This document shows, piece by piece, positions 36,041-44,583 of a stretch of 64,000 nt of DNA. Numbering within the stretch: the first letter of the stretch is position 1; each line of letters opens with the position of its first letter. Position numbers and translations under genes: made by a program. This DNA comes from Actinomycetes bacterium (GTDB taxonomy: Bacteria; Actinomycetota; Actinomycetes; Propionibacteriales; Nocardioidaceae). Under the pieces are notes generated by a model. The model was not told where the DNA came from. It was given only the letters and a program-made list of their open reading frames with translations, and did no database searches. Where the stretch lies: the NCBI GenBank assembly GCA_023396115.1, contig JAEWXC010000035.1, positions 32,870 through 96,869 of the forward strand. The letters run 5' to 3'.

Positions 36041-36147
36041 GTGTTCTTCCCATTTTCCTGCAGGTCGAGACCCCGGCTCCCGGACCGGTCACCCGGGTGC
36101 GGTGGGGCGCGGTTGACCCGGTGGGCGGCCCGGAGGATCGTGGGGGA

Positions 36148-36774
36148 GTGCCCCTCGAGGCGGAGTGCCCGCAGTGTGCTGCGCCGGTCCTGGCCGGACC
36201 GGAGGGGTGGTCCTGTCCCGAGCACGGGGCGGCCGCGCCGCTGTGGCGCACCACCAGGGGTGGCTACGACGACTTCGCCGAGCACCTGCGTCGCGCGGGG
36301 GAGAGCCCCACCTGGCTCCCGCTGCCCTGGGCGGCGACCTGGCGGGTCAGCGACTTCGCGGTGCTGGGGGAGGGCGGCAGCGCGACCCTGCTCGCCCTGG
36401 ACTCGGCCACCGCCCGGGGCCCCGACGGCCCGGTCGAACTGATCGTGCTGTGCGAGGAGCACGGCAGCCCGCTGGGTCACCGGGTCACCGGCGCCCGGCT
36501 CGACCAGGACCCCTCGGGTGGACCGGTCGCGCTGCGGGTCGGGGTCGGTCAGCGCTCCGTCCCGATGTGGCTGGTGCCCACCGCCGGGGCGCGTCCCGCC
36601 CACGGGCGGGACCGGTCGGTGCTGATCGGGTCGGTGCTGGGGCGACGGTTGTGGCTCGTGGTCAGCCCCGCTGCGGCGGTCCTGGGACTGGCCGGGCTGG
36701 TCCTGGTGCCCGCCGCCGAGGTGGGTCCGGCCCTGGTGGACCTGGAGTTCGGGGGACCGGCACCGGCCTGGTGA
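36148..36774 (+). CDS. DUF6758 family protein
   Basis: This 208-residue protein starts MPLEAECPQCAAPVLAGPEGWSC. The Cys pairs look like a small zinc ribbon (CPQC, then C-x2-H in SCPEHG). A beta-rich body and a C-terminal hydrophobic stretch (LVVSPAAAVLGLAGLVLVPA) follow. It resembles DUF6758 proteins and its function is unknown. The GTG at 36148 has GGAGG 11 nt upstream; the GTG at 36121 is an alternative. The PHP gene follows closely. Confidence 0.75.
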   Translation: MPLEAECPQCAAPVLAGPEGWSCPEHGAAAPLWRTTRGGYDDFAEHLRRAGESPTWLPLPWAATWRVSDFAVLGEGGSATLLALDSATARGPDGPVELIVLCEEHGSPLGHRVTGARLDQDPSGGPVALRVGVGQRSVPMWLVPTAGARPAHGRDRSVLIGSVLGRRLWLVVSPAAAVLGLAGLVLVPAAEVGPALVDLEFGGPAPAW

Positions 36775-36829
36775 GTCCCCGTGCCCGGCTCAGTCGGCAC
36801 GTGTCGGGCCTGCTCACTACGCTGGAGGC

Positions 36830-37660
36830 GTGCGCATCGACCTCCACACCCACTCCCTGGCCAGCGACGGGACCGACACCCCGGCCGGCCTGGTGCGGGC
36901 CGCGGTGGCCGCGGGTCTGGACGTCGTCGCCCTGACCGACCACGACACGGCCGCCGGCTGGGCCGAGGCCGAGGCGGAGGCCGGGCAGCACCCGATCCGG
37001 CTGGTGCGGGGCATGGAGATCTCCACGGTCCTGGACGGCCGCGGCGCCCACCTGCTCGCCTACCACCTCGACCCGACCCACCCGGGACTGGTGGCCGCCC
37101 TGACCCGGGTGCTCGAGGGCCGCACCCGGCGGGTGCCGGCGATGGTGGAGAAGTTGCAGGCCCTGGGCATCGGGATCGAGGTCGCCGACGTGGAACGGGT
37201 GGCCGGAGCCAGTTCGGCCGCGGGCCGCCCGCACGTGGCCGACGCCCTGGTCGCGCTCGGCGTGGTGCCGCACCGCAACGACGCGTTCGCGCAGTACCTG
37301 AGCCCCGGGCGACCGGGCCACGTGCGGCGCGGCGCCGCCGACCTGCGCGAGATGGTGCCGCTGGTGGTCGCGGCCGGTGGCGTCCCGGTGCTGGCCCACG
37401 CCTGGGGCCGTCACGGCGAGGTGGTCGACGAGGCCGGGTTCGCCGAACTGGCCGCGCTCGGGCTCGCCGGACTCGAGGCCGACCACCAGGACCACACCCC
37501 GGACCAGCGGCAGCGGCTGCGGGCGATCGCGGAGAACCTGGGCCTGGTGGTCACCGGCTCCAGCGACTACCACGGCACCGGCAAGACCGACCACGACCTG
37601 GGCGTGCACACCACCGCGCCCGAGGAGCTGGCCCGGATCGACGAGCTCGCCGGGCTCTGA
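36830..37660 (+). CDS. PHP-domain metal-dependent phosphoesterase
   Basis: This 276-residue PHP protein has the metal-binding motifs DLHTHSLASDG (1-14), ALTDHDTAAG (about 34-43), a central LAHAWGRH and the C-terminal GSSDYHGTG. Relatives hydrolyse 3',5'-bisphosphorylated nucleotides (YciV/RNase AM type) or similar phosphoesters. The GTG at 36830 is 6 nt after TACGCT, a leaderless geometry, although GGAGG also sits in that gap. Confidence 0.88.
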   Translation: MRIDLHTHSLASDGTDTPAGLVRAAVAAGLDVVALTDHDTAAGWAEAEAEAGQHPIRLVRGMEISTVLDGRGAHLLAYHLDPTHPGLVAALTRVLEGRTRRVPAMVEKLQALGIGIEVADVERVAGASSAAGRPHVADALVALGVVPHRNDAFAQYLSPGRPGHVRRGAADLREMVPLVVAAGGVPVLAHAWGRHGEVVDEAGFAELAALGLAGLEADHQDHTPDQRQRLRAIAENLGLVVTGSSDYHGTGKTDHDLGVHTTAPEELARIDELAGL

Positions 37661-37704
37661 CCAGCCCACGGGCTCCGGCCGCCGGCGCCGCAAGGGGCCG
37701 GGTG

Positions 37705-38490
37705 TCAGCGTCGACCGATCGACTGCAGCTTCTGCAGCAGCGAGGTCGGCACCACCCGGGTGACGGCGATGATCACCTTGTACTGGGCCCCGGGGATCGA
37801 CATCGTCTTCTGCTTGGCGTGGTCGGCCAGGGCCTCGCGGACCAGGAACTCCACGTCCAGCCACATCAGCCCGGACCCGCGCTTGACCGCCATCCGCTGG
37901 TGGAACTCGGTCTTGGTGAACCCCGGGCAGAGGGTGGTCACGACCACGCCCCGGGAGCGGTACTCCTCGTGCGCCCACCGGCCGAACGAGTTCACGTACG
38001 CCTTGGCCGCCGAGTAGGTGCCCCGCGGCAGGAACGCGGCCACGCTGGAGACGTTGATGATGCCGCCGCGCCCGCGGGCCGACATCGCCTCGAGGGCGGC
38101 GTGGCTCAGCCGCAGCACCGCCACCACGAGCACGTCCAGCATCGCCTGCTCGTCGGCCAGCGGGTTGTCGCCGAACCGGTTCTTCAGCCCGAACCCGGCG
38201 TTGTTGACCAGCAGCGTGACCGGTGCCGCGTCGGCCTTGAGCCGGTCCTCGACGCGGGTGACGTCCTCGCGCACGGTCAGGTCCGCGGTGAGCACCTCCA
38301 CGTCCACCGCGTGGGTGCGGCGCAGCTCGTCGGCGACCCGCTCCAGCCGGGCGGTGTCGCGGGCGACCAGGACCAGGTCGTGCCCGGCGGCGGCGAGCTG
38401 GACGGCGAACTCGTGGCCGATCCCGGCGGTCGCACCGGTCACCAGGGCACGAGGACGGGCAGGAGCAGGGGGCTGGGAGCTGTCGACCAT
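37705..38490 (-). CDS. Short-chain dehydrogenase/reductase (SDR)
   Basis: This 261-residue SDR has TGATAGIG, NNAGFG, a catalytic Ser in NVSSVAA and the YSAAK motif (TYSAAKAYV). ARDTARLE after the second beta strand suggests NADP. A C-terminal hydrophobic patch is similar to DltE-like SDRs. The ATG at 38490 is preceded by AATGCT with 6 nt spacing. It is divergent from the ParA-like gene. Confidence 0.88.
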   Translation of the reverse strand: MVDSSQPPAPARPRALVTGATAGIGHEFAVQLAAAGHDLVLVARDTARLERVADELRRTHAVDVEVLTADLTVREDVTRVEDRLKADAAPVTLLVNNAGFGLKNRFGDNPLADEQAMLDVLVVAVLRLSHAALEAMSARGRGGIINVSSVAAFLPRGTYSAAKAYVNSFGRWAHEEYRSRGVVVTTLCPGFTKTEFHQRMAVKRGSGLMWLDVEFLVREALADHAKQKTMSIPGAQYKVIIAVTRVVPTSLLQKLQSIGRR

Positions 38491-38496
38491 GCGGAC

Positions 38497-38543
38497 AGCA
38501 TTCAGGTGTGGGGTCGCGGGTTCAAGCCGGTGGGGCACAATGT
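38497..38543. promoter_or_regulatory. Divergent promoters, SDR and ParA-like gene
   Basis: Minus strand AATGCT (38502-38497) and plus strand CAATGT (38538-38543) lie 35 bp apart, each 6 nt from its start codon. The two promoters would share -35 territory. Confidence 0.4.
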
Positions 38544-38549
38544 CTCGCG

Positions 38550-39356
38550 ATGACCACCACGCTCGCCGTCGCCAACCAGAAGGGCGGGGTCGCCAAGACG
38601 ACCTCCGTCGCGTCGATCGGCGCTGCCCTGGCCGAGGCCGGACAGTCCGTGCTGCTGGTCGACCTGGATCCCCAGGCCTGCCTGACGTTCTCGCTGGGCA
38701 TCGACCCCGAGGACCTCGAGGTGTCGGTGCACCAGGTGCTGACCGGTGCCGCCGACGCGCCGGCGGTGGTGCTGAGCACCGAGGACGGGGTCGACCTGAT
38801 GCCGGCCACCATCGAGCTGGCCCGGGCCGAGGCCGACCTGCTGACCCGCACCGGACGTGAGTACGTCATCCGCACGATGCTGGAGGACCTGGCCGAGGAG
38901 GGCTCCTACGACTGGGTGCTGCTCGACTGCCCGCCCTCGCTGGGGGTGCTCACCGTCGCCGCGCTGACCGCCGCCGACGGGGTGCTGGTGCCGTTGCAGT
39001 GCGAGACGCTGTCGCACCGTGGCGTCGGGCAGCTGCTCGACACGGTCCACGACGTGCGCCGGTTCACCAACCGCGACCTGGAGGTGTGGGGCGTGCTGCC
39101 GACCCTGTACGACGGTCGCACCACGCACGCCCGCACCGTGCTCGAGACGATCTCGGACACCTACGACCTGGAGGTCGTGGAGCCCCCGATCCCCAAGACC
39201 ATCAAGTTCGCCGAGGCGCCGGCTGCCGGCCGCTCCATCCTGTCCACGAGCCGCTCCAGCAAGGGCGCCGTGGCCTACCGCGAGGTCGCGGCGAACCTGC
39301 TCACCCGGTCCCGTCGCCCGCGCCGCAAGGGCCGGGGCAGGTCCGGGGCCCGGTGA
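38550..39356 (+). CDS. ParA/Soj-like ATPase
   Basis: This 268-residue Walker-type ATPase has the deviant Walker A motif NQKGGVAKTTS, LLVDLDPQACLT and LLDCPPSLGVLT. No parB or parS lies nearby, so this is an orphan ParA that may position other cargo (envelope or wall machinery) rather than the chromosome. It corresponds in position to the soj-like gene near rhlE in mycobacteria. Its stop overlaps the GTG of the L,D-transpeptidase (GTGA), a coupling that supports a cell-wall link. Confidence 0.9.
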   Translation: MTTTLAVANQKGGVAKTTSVASIGAALAEAGQSVLLVDLDPQACLTFSLGIDPEDLEVSVHQVLTGAADAPAVVLSTEDGVDLMPATIELARAEADLLTRTGREYVIRTMLEDLAEEGSYDWVLLDCPPSLGVLTVAALTAADGVLVPLQCETLSHRGVGQLLDTVHDVRRFTNRDLEVWGVLPTLYDGRTTHARTVLETISDTYDLEVVEPPIPKTIKFAEAPAAGRSILSTSRSSKGAVAYREVAANLLTRSRRPRRKGRGRSGAR

Positions 39357-40129
39357 GCCGTCACCGCGCCGTACGCCCACCCCTCCGCAGCCGCCGGTGG
39401 GGTGTCGTGCTCGGTGCCCTGACCGCGGCCGGGGCGGTGGCCGGCACCGCGACGCTGGCCCAGCACCAGCTGTCCGGCTCGCGGGTGCCCGAGGCGTCGG
39501 TGGCGCGCGCCGCCGACCCCGGCGCCGGGGACACCGGGGCGCGGGCCGGGCAGGCCCGATCGGCCGAGACCAGCCGTTCCTCGGGCTTGCGACGCTCCGG
39601 TGACGCCCCGGACCTGCAGGCGTCCGGGAAGCCCACCGAGGAGCGCGCCGCCGACCAGGTCGCAGCGAAGGCCACCGCCCGGGCCGAGGCCAAGGCCACC
39701 AGGGCCCGTCAGGAGCGCCGCGAACGGGCGCTCCCTGCCGGGAGCGGCACCGGACGCCGGGTGGTCTACTCCGAGGGCCGCCAGCGCGTCTGGCTGGTCG
39801 CCGAGGACGGGGACGTGGAACGCACCTACCTGGTCTCGGGCAGCATCTACGACAACCTCGACCCGGGCACCTACAGCGTCTACTCGCGCTCGGAGCAGGC
39901 GTGGGGGATCGACGACTCCGGCACGATGAAGCACTTCGTCCGGTTCACCCGCGGCCCCAACGCCGCGATCGGCTTTCACGACATCCCGGTCAAGGACGGG
40001 GTGGCGCTGCAGGGGCTCGACGAGCTCGGGACCGCCACCTCGCACGGCTGCATCCGGCAGAAGGAGTCCGACGCGATCGCCCTGTGGGAGTTCGCTCCGC
40101 TGGGCACCGCTGTCGTCGTCACTCCCTGA
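39353..40129 (+). CDS. L,D-transpeptidase (YkuD fold)
   Basis: This 258-residue exported enzyme would make 3-3 peptidoglycan cross-links or attach proteins to the wall. It has a single N-terminal membrane helix (about 15-38), a long Ala/Arg-rich linker (to about 130) and a C-terminal YkuD domain. The catalytic motif is TSHGCIRQ, with C233 as nucleophile, and GFHDIPV lies upstream of it. The start overlaps the ParA-like gene. The linker is unusually charged and may span the wall. Confidence 0.88.
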   Translation: MSRHRAVRPPLRSRRWGVVLGALTAAGAVAGTATLAQHQLSGSRVPEASVARAADPGAGDTGARAGQARSAETSRSSGLRRSGDAPDLQASGKPTEERAADQVAAKATARAEAKATRARQERRERALPAGSGTGRRVVYSEGRQRVWLVAEDGDVERTYLVSGSIYDNLDPGTYSVYSRSEQAWGIDDSGTMKHFVRFTRGPNAAIGFHDIPVKDGVALQGLDELGTATSHGCIRQKESDAIALWEFAPLGTAVVVTP

Positions 40130-40222
40130 CCGGCCACCGCCCAGCAGCGGACTGCACCGCGGCACTTCGTTGCGGACCCGTCCGCACCCGGCGGCCCACC
40201 GGCCCGCCCACCCGGGAACGCG

Positions 40223-40254
40223 AGAGCCCCCGCGACGGGTGTCGCGGGGGCTCT
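40223..40254. terminator. Bidirectional terminator
   Basis: AGAGCCCCCGCGAC (40223-40236) pairs perfectly with 40241-40254 over a GGGT loop, between the convergent L,D-transpeptidase and helicase genes. Confidence 0.75.
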
Positions 40255-40283
40255 GCTTCGTGCTGCGGATCAGCGGCGGAGGT

Positions 40284-41750
40284 TCACTCCGCGGGGGCGG
40301 CGGTGGCGGACTGGCCCGCACCGCCCTGACCGCCGGAGCCACCACGACGGCGGCGACGACGGCGCTTGGGCGCGTCGCCCGAGCCCTCGGGACCGGTGGA
40401 GGCGGCGGTCGAGGCGCCGGTGGACTCCTTGGCGTCGGAGACGGTCGCACCGCCGCGGGTGCGGGTACGGGTCCGGTTGCGGTTGCGGGGCGCCCGCTCC
40501 CGCTCGCGGTCGGCGCGCGGGGCGCGGGCCACCGGCTCGGGGTCCTTGATCCGGCCCTTGGTGCCGGCCGGGATGCCCTGGTCGGTGAAGAGGTGCTCGG
40601 AGGTCGAGTAGGTCTCGACGGGCTCGTCGAAGTCGAGCTCGAGGGCCTTGTTGATGACCTTCCAGCGGGTCACGTCGGCCCAGTCGACGAACGTGATCGC
40701 GGTGCCCGAGGCGCCGGCGCGGCCGGTCCGCCCGATCCGGTGGACGTAGACCTTCTCGTCCTCGGGACAGGTGTAGTTGATGACGTGGCTGACGCCGGTG
40801 ACGTCGATGCCGCGGGCGGCGACGTCGGTGGCGACCAGGACCCGGACCTTGTCCTCACGGAACTTGTTCAGGGCCTTCTCGCGGGCCACCTGGGCCATGT
40901 CGCCGTGCAGCGGCGCGGCGCTGAAGCCGCGCTCGGCCAGGTCGTCGGCCACGCGCTGGGCCTGGCGCTTGGTGCGGGTGAAGACCACGATCTTCTCCGC
41001 ACCCTCGGCCTGCAGCACGCGGCCGATGATCTCGGGCTTGTCCAGGTCGTGGGCCAGGTAGACGAACTGCGTGGTGGCCGGGACCGTCTGGTTCTCGTAG
41101 CTGGACTCGGCGCGGATGTTCATCGGGTTGCGCATGTGCATGCGGGCCAGCGAGACGATCGCCGAGGGCATGGTGGCCGAGAACAGCATCGTCTGGCGGG
41201 TCTGCGGGGTCAGGCGCAGCAGGCGCTCCACGTCGGGCAGGAAGCCCAGGTCGAGCATCTCGTCGGCCTCGTCGAGGACCAGGGCGTGCACGTGGCCCAG
41301 GTCCAGCGCCCGCTTGTTGGCCAGGTCGAGCAGACGGCCCGGGGTACCCACCACGATGTCGACACCGGCGTCGAGGGCGTCGAGCTGCGGCTCGTAGCCG
41401 ACACCGCCGTAGACGGTCAGCACCCGCAGCCCCCGGTCCTTGCCGGCCAGCTCCAGGTCCGAGGAGACCTGCAGGGCCAGCTCCCGGGTCGGGGCCACGA
41501 CGAGCGCCTGCGGCTTGCCCTCGGGCAGCGTCGAGTACTCGGGGTCCTTGGGGGAGATGGAGCGCTGCAGGACCGGGATGCCGAAGGCCAGCGTCTTGCC
41601 GGTACCCGTGCGGGCCTGACCGATCAGGTCGGTGCCGCCCAGGGCGACCGAGAGGGTCATCTCCTGGATCGCGAAGGGGGTGGTGATGCCGTCGCGCTCC
41701 AGCGCGGTGCAGATCTCGGGGTGCACCCCGAGCTCACGGAAGGTGGTCAC
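40284..41750 (-). CDS. DEAD-box RNA helicase (RhlE-like)
   Basis: This 488-residue helicase has the Q-motif region (TPFAIQEMTLSVALGGTDLIG), ARTGTGKT, PTRELA, TPGRLLD, DEAD, SAT and HRIGRTGR in order. A charged tail carries an Arg-rich run (KRRRRRRRRGG) typical of actinobacterial cold-shock/RNA-decay helicases. The GTG at 41750 is preferred because a GAAAG site lies 9 nt upstream; a TTG at 41759 is also in frame. The leader is long (about 154 nt) and structured. Confidence 0.92.
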   Translation of the reverse strand: MTTFRELGVHPEICTALERDGITTPFAIQEMTLSVALGGTDLIGQARTGTGKTLAFGIPVLQRSISPKDPEYSTLPEGKPQALVVAPTRELALQVSSDLELAGKDRGLRVLTVYGGVGYEPQLDALDAGVDIVVGTPGRLLDLANKRALDLGHVHALVLDEADEMLDLGFLPDVERLLRLTPQTRQTMLFSATMPSAIVSLARMHMRNPMNIRAESSYENQTVPATTQFVYLAHDLDKPEIIGRVLQAEGAEKIVVFTRTKRQAQRVADDLAERGFSAAPLHGDMAQVAREKALNKFREDKVRVLVATDVAARGIDVTGVSHVINYTCPEDEKVYVHRIGRTGRAGASGTAITFVDWADVTRWKVINKALELDFDEPVETYSTSEHLFTDQGIPAGTKGRIKDPEPVARAPRADRERERAPRNRNRTRTRTRGGATVSDAKESTGASTAASTGPEGSGDAPKRRRRRRRGGSGGQGGAGQSATAAPAE

Positions 41751-41794
41751 GTTGTTCAACTTTCGTCGTCAGTCGCTCAGCGTTTGCGGCGACC

Positions 41795-41924
41795 CGACGA
41801 ACTTCGCGTCGATGGTGCGCCGCGCACATGCTCGGCGAGACCGTCTCGCCGGTCGCGGGCCGGTCCGGCACTCCCGCAGGGTGCTCGGCTCGGCACTCGA
41901 TCACGCCCAGAGTATCGGTAGGCT
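41795..41924. promoter_or_regulatory. Divergent promoter and structured helicase leader
   Basis: Minus strand GATACT (41916-41911) and plus strand TAGGCT (41919-41924) are back to back, 2 bp apart. Within the helicase leader, CGGCGAGAC (41833-41841) and GTCTCGCCG (41843-41851) form a near-perfect palindrome, and CGACG/CGTCG (41795-41811) forms a second hairpin. Confidence 0.5.
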
Positions 41925-41930
41925 GCGCGC

Positions 41931-42698
41931 ATGCCTGAATCCGCGCCGGAGAGCACCGGGATCGTTGCCGAGACCACTGCACAGGAGGCTGGAGAGACCC
42001 CCGCGGCGGGACTCGGGTCCAGCACCTCGGTCTTCGACGACCCGGAGTACCGCGAGGCCGTGGTCGACCTGCTCGGGGCGATCGCCTACGGGGAGTTGTC
42101 GGCCTTCGAGCGCCTCGCCGAGGACGCCCGCCTGGCCCCCTCGCTGGAGGACAAGGTCGAGGTGGTCGCGATGGCCGCGATCGAGTTCGGTCACCTGCGC
42201 ACCCTGCAGGGGCGGCTCAGCGAGCTGGGCGTCGACCCGTACGCGGCGATGGCGCCGTTCCGCCGGGCCCTGGACGACTTCCACGCCAACACCTCGCCCG
42301 CGGACTGGTGGGAGGGGCTGGTCAAGGCCTACGTCGGCGACGGCCTGGCTGCCGACTTCTACACCGAGATCGCCGCCTACCTCGACGCCGACACCCGCGA
42401 CGTGATCGTGGAGTCGCTCGCCGACGCCGGCCACTCCGAGTTCGTGGTCGACCGGGTCCGCGCGGCCATCGAGGCCGACCACCGCCTCGGGGGGCGACTG
42501 GCGCTGTGGGGGCGCCGGCTGATGGGGGAGGCGCTCACCCAGGGGCAGCGGGTCGCCGCCGAGCGGGACGCGCTCAGTGCGCTGCTGGCCGGCGGGGTGG
42601 ACCGTCCCGGTCTGGACCTGGCCGCGATCGGCCGGATGTTCGCCCGGCTCACCGAGCGGCACACCGAGCGGATGACCCGGCTGGGTCTGGACGCCTGA
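41931..42698 (+). CDS. MiaE-like ferritin-fold protein
   Basis: This 255-residue, mostly helical protein has an ExxH iron-type motif (MAAIEFGHLRTL) and resembles the tRNA-(ms2io6A)-hydroxylase-like ferritin-fold family (MiaE_2) that lies beside rhlE-like helicases in actinobacteria. A disordered N-terminal tail of about 30 residues precedes the fold. Activity on tRNA is not shown for these proteins. The ATG is 6 nt after TAGGCT, a leaderless start. Confidence 0.8.
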   Translation: MPESAPESTGIVAETTAQEAGETPAAGLGSSTSVFDDPEYREAVVDLLGAIAYGELSAFERLAEDARLAPSLEDKVEVVAMAAIEFGHLRTLQGRLSELGVDPYAAMAPFRRALDDFHANTSPADWWEGLVKAYVGDGLAADFYTEIAAYLDADTRDVIVESLADAGHSEFVVDRVRAAIEADHRLGGRLALWGRRLMGEALTQGQRVAAERDALSALLAGGVDRPGLDLAAIGRMFARLTERHTERMTRLGLDA

Positions 42699-42759
42699 CT
42701 TTCCACAGCGGCTTGCCATGATGGAAAGTCACATCTAGGCTTTCCGGCATGGAAAGTCA
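42696..42759. promoter_or_regulatory. TGGAAAGTCA operator array
   Basis: TGACTTTCCA (42696-42705) and TGGAAAGTCA (42722-42731) form a perfect 10-bp inverted pair. TGGAAAGTCA recurs at 42750-42759, with a partial inverted partner CTTTCC at 42740-42745. The sites flank a TAGGCT -10 (42736-42741) that is 7 nt before the ATG at 42749. The winged-helix protein at 43204 is the natural candidate to bind them. Confidence 0.65.
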
Positions 42760-43207
42760 CTCGGAGGCCCCCCGCCCCACCGCCGCCGAGGCGGCTGCCG
42801 CCCTCGACATGGTCCACGAGGCCCACCGCACGGTGGCCGCCCGCGCCGCGAGCCCGCGTGGCTACTACGTCCTGGTCGGCGCCGCCCTGGCCCTGCTGGT
42901 CGGTTCGCTGCCCGTCCAGAACTCGCTGCGCTGGGCCTTCGTCGCCGCCGCGCTCGCCCTGGCCGTCGGCGCGATCAGCTGGTACCGGCGCCACACCGGC
43001 GTCGCCGCCTACGCGACGTTCCGCGAGCGTGGGGTGTGGCGGGTCTGGGCCCTGATCGGGGTGCTGCTGGTCGGCGGAGCCGCCGCCGCCCTGACCGGCT
43101 CGTACCTGGTCTCGATCCCTGCCGCACTGGTGGTCTGGGGCGTCTGTGCGTGGCTCGGCCCGGCCTGGGACGCCGACATGGTGCGCTCGCTGGAGCAGGA
43201 CGCGTGA
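42749..43207 (+). CDS. Small membrane protein cotranscribed with a winged-helix regulator
   Basis: I do not recognise this 152-residue protein. It has a cytosolic helical head (about 1-38) and four membrane helices (about 39-57, 61-78, 98-115 and 120-137). Its first codons (MESH) are built from one of the operator half-sites. Its stop overlaps the regulator start (GTGA). The arrangement suggests an auto-controlled unit in which the membrane protein is the output or sensor. Confidence 0.75.
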   Translation: MESHSEAPRPTAAEAAAALDMVHEAHRTVAARAASPRGYYVLVGAALALLVGSLPVQNSLRWAFVAAALALAVGAISWYRRHTGVAAYATFRERGVWRVWALIGVLLVGGAAAALTGSYLVSIPAALVVWGVCAWLGPAWDADMVRSLEQDA

Positions 43208-43515
43208 GCGCCGCGGACGCGGGCGACGGGTTCGACCCGGTCGTGCACGCCCCGCACCGGCTGCGGATCTGCGCGGTGCTGGACACCGTCGAGCAGGCCG
43301 AGTTCGCCGTGCTGCGCGAGGCCACCGGGGTCAGCGAGTCGGTGCTGAGCAAGCAGGTGCGGGTGCTGGAGGAGGCCGGCTACGTCACGGTCAGCAAGGG
43401 CGCCCGCGACGGTCGGGTCCGCACCTGGGCCCGGTTCACCCCGGCGGGCCGGGCCGCCTTCCGGGCCCACGTCGCCGCCCTCCGCGCGATCACCGTCGAC
43501 GTCGGGTCCAGCTGA
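43204..43515 (+). CDS. Winged-helix (HTH_34-type) transcriptional regulator
   Basis: This 103-residue single-domain regulator has the helix-turn-helix region HRLRICAVLDTVEQAEFAVLRE and TGVSESVLSKQVRVLEEAGYV, and the wing SKGARDGRVRTWARFTPAG. It resembles PF13601-type regulators. No ligand domain is present, so a metal or small ligand would have to bind at the dimer face. It probably represses its own operon through the TGGAAAGTCA sites. Confidence 0.85.
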   Translation: MSAADAGDGFDPVVHAPHRLRICAVLDTVEQAEFAVLREATGVSESVLSKQVRVLEEAGYVTVSKGARDGRVRTWARFTPAGRAAFRAHVAALRAITVDVGSS

Positions 43516-43533
43516 CCGGCACCCGGGAACACG

Positions 43534-43569
43534 ACAGGGGCGCCACCTCGCACGAGGTGGCGCCCCTGT
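43534..43569. terminator. Strong hairpin terminator
   Basis: ACAGGGGCGCCACCTCG (43534-43550) pairs perfectly with 43553-43569 over a 2-nt centre, between convergent genes. Confidence 0.75.
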
Positions 43570-43592
43570 GTCGTGCAGCTCTGTCGTGCGGC

Positions 43593-43811
43593 TCAGCGGA
43601 AGCCGACGGTGCCGGTGTGCGGCGAGCCGAGCTCCAGGTAGGCGATCTTCTCGCCCGGGACCAGCACCGTGCGGCCCTTGCTGTCGACCAGGCTGAGCAG
43701 GCCACCGTCGGTCAGCGCGGCCGCGACCCGCTCCTGCACCGCCTCCGGCGTCTCGTTGGTCTCCACGACCAGCTCGCGGGGGGCGAACTGGATGCCGATC
43801 TTGATCTCCAT
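43593..43811 (-). CDS. DUF3107 family small protein
   Basis: This 72-residue protein, MEIKIGIQFAPRELVVETNE to the end GTVGFR, matches the conserved actinobacterial DUF3107 (TB9.4-like) family, which is usually next to a TetR gene as here. The function is unknown. The ATG at 43811 has an AGAGGA ribosome site 7 nt upstream. Confidence 0.88.
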   Translation of the reverse strand: MEIKIGIQFAPRELVVETNETPEAVQERVAAALTDGGLLSLVDSKGRTVLVPGEKIAYLELGSPHTGTVGFR

Positions 43812-43922
43812 GCGATGTCCTCTGTTCCGGGGCCGGGTGGGCCAGGTGGGTGGTGCTGCGCGTGCTCGGGGGCCGACGAGGGCCATCCTTGCCTGCGGCT
43901 GGTGAGCCGTGGCGCGGACCGC

Positions 43923-44582
43923 TCAGTCGTCCGCCTGGTCGCCGGACCCCATGGGGTACCCGCCGATGCCGCGCCAGGCCAGTCCGGCCACGAGCGCGAC
44001 CGCCTGGTTCAGGGTGATCCCGGCGTTGATCTGCTCGTCACTCAACCAGAACCGCGCGCTCACCTGCGCCATTCCCACCAGCGAGACGGCCAGCAGCTTC
44101 GAGGCCTCCCCGGGCAGCTTGGTGTCCTCGGCGATCACCTCGGCGACCAGCTCGGCGCAGACCTCGGTGACCCGGTCGACCTGCTCGCGCACGGCCGGCT
44201 CGCTGGTCAGGTCGGACTCGAAGACCAGCCGGAACGCCTGGGTGTCGGCCGCGACGTAGTCGTAGAACGCCTGCACGGTCCCGGCGACCCGGAGCTTGTT
44301 GTCGCTGGTGGAGTCCAGGGCGGCGCGGCAGTTGTCGATGATCTGGTCGCAGGAGGTCTCCAGCAGCGCCAGGTACAGGTCCAGCTTGCCGGGGAAGTGC
44401 TGGTAGAGCACGGGCTTGGAGACCCCCGCGCGGTCAGCGATGTCGTCCATGGCTGCGGCGTGGTAGCCCTGGGCCACGAAGACCTCCAGGGCCGCAGCCA
44501 TCAGCTGGACCCGGCGCTGTCGGCGGGGCATCCGGGTGCCGCGCGGCGGCAGGCCGTTCAGGTCGTCCTGGGGCGTACTCAC
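43923..44582 (-). CDS. TetR family transcriptional regulator
   Basis: This 219-residue regulator has an N-terminal HTH (about 25-70: LMAAALEVFVAQGYHAAAMDDIADRAGVSKPVLYQHF) and a helical ligand domain. It resembles the TetR protein next to DUF3107 and moeB in mycobacteria. The GTG at 44582 is 7 nt after TAGGTT. A GGTAG/CTACC repeat overlaps that promoter, consistent with autorepression. Confidence 0.92.
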   Translation of the reverse strand: MSTPQDDLNGLPPRGTRMPRRQRRVQLMAAALEVFVAQGYHAAAMDDIADRAGVSKPVLYQHFPGKLDLYLALLETSCDQIIDNCRAALDSTSDNKLRVAGTVQAFYDYVAADTQAFRLVFESDLTSEPAVREQVDRVTEVCAELVAEVIAEDTKLPGEASKLLAVSLVGMAQVSARFWLSDEQINAGITLNQAVALVAGLAWRGIGGYPMGSGDQADD

Positions 44583-44583
44583 G

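Noticed and set aside
38550..39356. Chromosome-partition parAB locus with parS sites
   Set aside because: No ParB gene and no parS palindrome of the GTTTCAC...GTGAAAC type was seen in the window.
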